Shown here in pieces: positions 63,004 to 64,000 of a DNA stretch of 64,000 nucleotides. The stretch lies in assembly GCF_005860765.1 (NCBI RefSeq), contig NZ_VCEI01000025.1, forward strand, positions 310,001 through 374,000, read 5' to 3'. The notes beneath the pieces were generated by a model that had not been told where the DNA came from, searched no databases, and saw nothing but the letters and a program-made list of their open reading frames with translations. The translations under genes were made by a program, and so were the position numbers. Positions within the stretch are counted from its first letter, which is position 1; each line of letters starts with the position of its first letter. The stretch is from Dyadobacter sediminis. Its GTDB lineage: Bacteria; Bacteroidota; Bacteroidia; Cytophagales; Spirosomataceae.

Positions 63004-64000
63004 TTACAGATTCCACCAGTATGTGAATTTCAAAACAATCGCCCGGTTTTTGACCATGAAGTTTTCGGGAAGATAATTGTCCGTGTAAACAATGAACAAA
63101 TCCGAAGCCGGCTTGTACCGCCATTGCAGACGTGCGTTCAGGTTGATATTATCCGCCTGATTGTTGTACTGCATGAAAGTGGTAAAAAACAGGTTGTTCG
63201 TAAAAGTGACGTCCACACGCGGACCGACGAGCCATAACTGCTTGCGGTTCCAGGGTTCCGGCAAATGGATATCGTTGTAATTTCCGGCCATTGTAATTGC
63301 TACATAAGGCTGCACGCGGTAGCCAAGTTCGGCGCGCAGGTTATTGCGTCTTCCGTTTTGATAGTAACCGCCTGTTATTCCGGAAACAAGATATGTAAAC
63401 CGGTTTTGCGGGCCGGAAACGATATCAAAACCGGCGGATTTGTAGCTGTGTTCACTGCCTGTTGTCAGCGTGAAGCCGCCGAGGTTAGTCGGGTCAAACG
63501 GGCGTAAAAGGCGTACATAATTGCTGGCTCCCCAGACGGCTACCGTTGCGCGGTTTATGAAATTCAGGTTATAGGAAAGAATATATTCCTTATCGCTGAC
63601 ATTAAACTGTTTGTCCCAGTAAACATTGCTGACGAGCTTGGGCCCGTGACTGATGATTTTCGGAGATTTCACAAAAAACAGATAACCGATGTTCGGGCTG
63701 ATTTTATAATAACCCATCCGCACGGCATTCGGAACGTACCCCACTTCTGCATTGTAGTTTTTACCGACGTATTCATGCTGCCATTGCCAGAAAAAATTGG
63801 CCTTGTTGAATTTCAGATCGGCGGCATGTGAAAAATCATCCGTTGATTTTCCCGGCGTAAAGGATTTCAGGAACATGACCTTTCCGGTCCACAGGTTTTT
63901 GGCACTTGCAAGATTAAATTCCGCTCCGATGTTCCGGTTATAGCGGCTGGTGGCTGCATGCCTGTCGAGTGAATAGTTGGTCGCATCCTTGTTTACGTAT
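63004..64000 (-). CDS. DUF5916-like outer-membrane protein (5' partial)
   Basis: The C-terminal part of a large outer-membrane beta-barrel-like protein. The frame is open from 63876 (ATG) through to the window edge (residues YVNKDATNYSLDRHAATSRY and onward), so the start lies outside. Family wording: HEYVGKNYNAEVGYVPNAVRMGYYKISPNIGY, LRPFDPTNLGGFTLTTGSEHSYKSAGFD and the ending NRAIVLKFTYWWNL. Such proteins often have an N-terminal carbohydrate-binding (CBM9-like) domain, which would lie outside this window. Its stop codon abuts the LRR gene's stop. Confidence 0.8.
   Translation of the reverse strand, partial: YVNKDATNYSLDRHAATSRYNRNIGAEFNLASAKNLWTGKVMFLKSFTPGKSTDDFSHAADLKFNKANFFWQWQHEYVGKNYNAEVGYVPNAVRMGYYKISPNIGYLFFVKSPKIISHGPKLVSNVYWDKQFNVSDKEYILSYNLNFINRATVAVWGASNYVRLLRPFDPTNLGGFTLTTGSEHSYKSAGFDIVSGPQNRFTYLVSGITGGYYQNGRRNNLRAELGYRVQPYVAITMAGNYNDIHLPEPWNRKQLWLVGPRVDVTFTNNLFFTTFMQYNNQADNINLNARLQWRYKPASDLFIVYTDNYLPENFMVKNRAIVLKFTYWWNL

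Overview
The window looks like chromosomal core DNA of a Bacteroidota member of the order Cytophagales, most like Dyadobacter or a close relative. This is judged from gene families only. Support comes from the type IX secretion genes porW/sprE and porX, a WbqC protein, a DUF4905-like protein, a TIGR02757 protein, an Oar-like TonB receptor, promoters of the TTTG-N19-21-TAnnTTTG type and frequent TTG starts. I see no rRNA, tRNA, CRISPR array, prophage or insertion sequence. The one RNA gene I can support is a small SRP RNA at 29671-29771.

Layout. 1-6006: the end of a YihY/BrkB membrane protein, a family 2 glycosyltransferase, a YciO/TsaC-like protein, WbqC and ClpC. 6110-8737: a secreted esterase and a Tat-exported sugar-isomerase-like protein. 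8759-12026 (minus): an F-type ATP synthase operon holding only the membrane sector plus delta (AtpI-like, a small membrane protein, a, c, b, delta). It ends at a terminator without alpha and gamma. 12165-20982: PorW/SprE, PBP1A, glycerate kinase and UvrC, converging on an HI0933-type flavoprotein. 21301-24078: a compact four-gene operon of lasso-peptide type accessory proteins (PqqD-like, B2-like, HPr-kinase-like, nucleotidyltransferase) with no cyclase and no recognisable precursor. This is the best candidate for an undescribed system. 24075-29581: a mutarotase-like protein, FtsH, RsfS, BirA, a TMEM220-like protein and a TPR lipoprotein. 29663-31223: SRP RNA, a fructose-6-phosphate aldolase/transaldolase and FtsE. 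31349-36674: PorX, KdsB, then a tight operon of DUF4905-like, LysM-DPBB, a small membrane protein and TIGR02757.

36754-45252 is a carbohydrate-related block: a 1135-residue ThuA/beta-propeller/PKD/cytochrome c fusion, a TIM-barrel isomerase, two Gfo/Idh/MocA oxidoreductases and a divergent MFS transporter. 45325-54185: MutS2, a membrane-anchored unknown, an A-type Fe-S-like protein lacking its C-terminal cysteines, a NUMOD/HNH endonuclease, a CoA-binding protein, FabH-like KAS III, PssA, an MBL hydrolase, a lipoprotein and an RsmI-like methylase. 54264-64000: a lipoprotein, an esterase, a 1127-residue TonB-dependent Oar-like receptor, a patatin, a polyprenyl synthetase, an LRR protein and a DUF5916-like outer-membrane protein running off the end.

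Several operons are closed by clear stem-loop terminators, many of them between convergent genes. Convergent genes also often overlap at their stop codons (19720-19751, 24075-24078, 28439-28449, 54697-54707). Functional calls rest on motifs read by eye; no database search was run.
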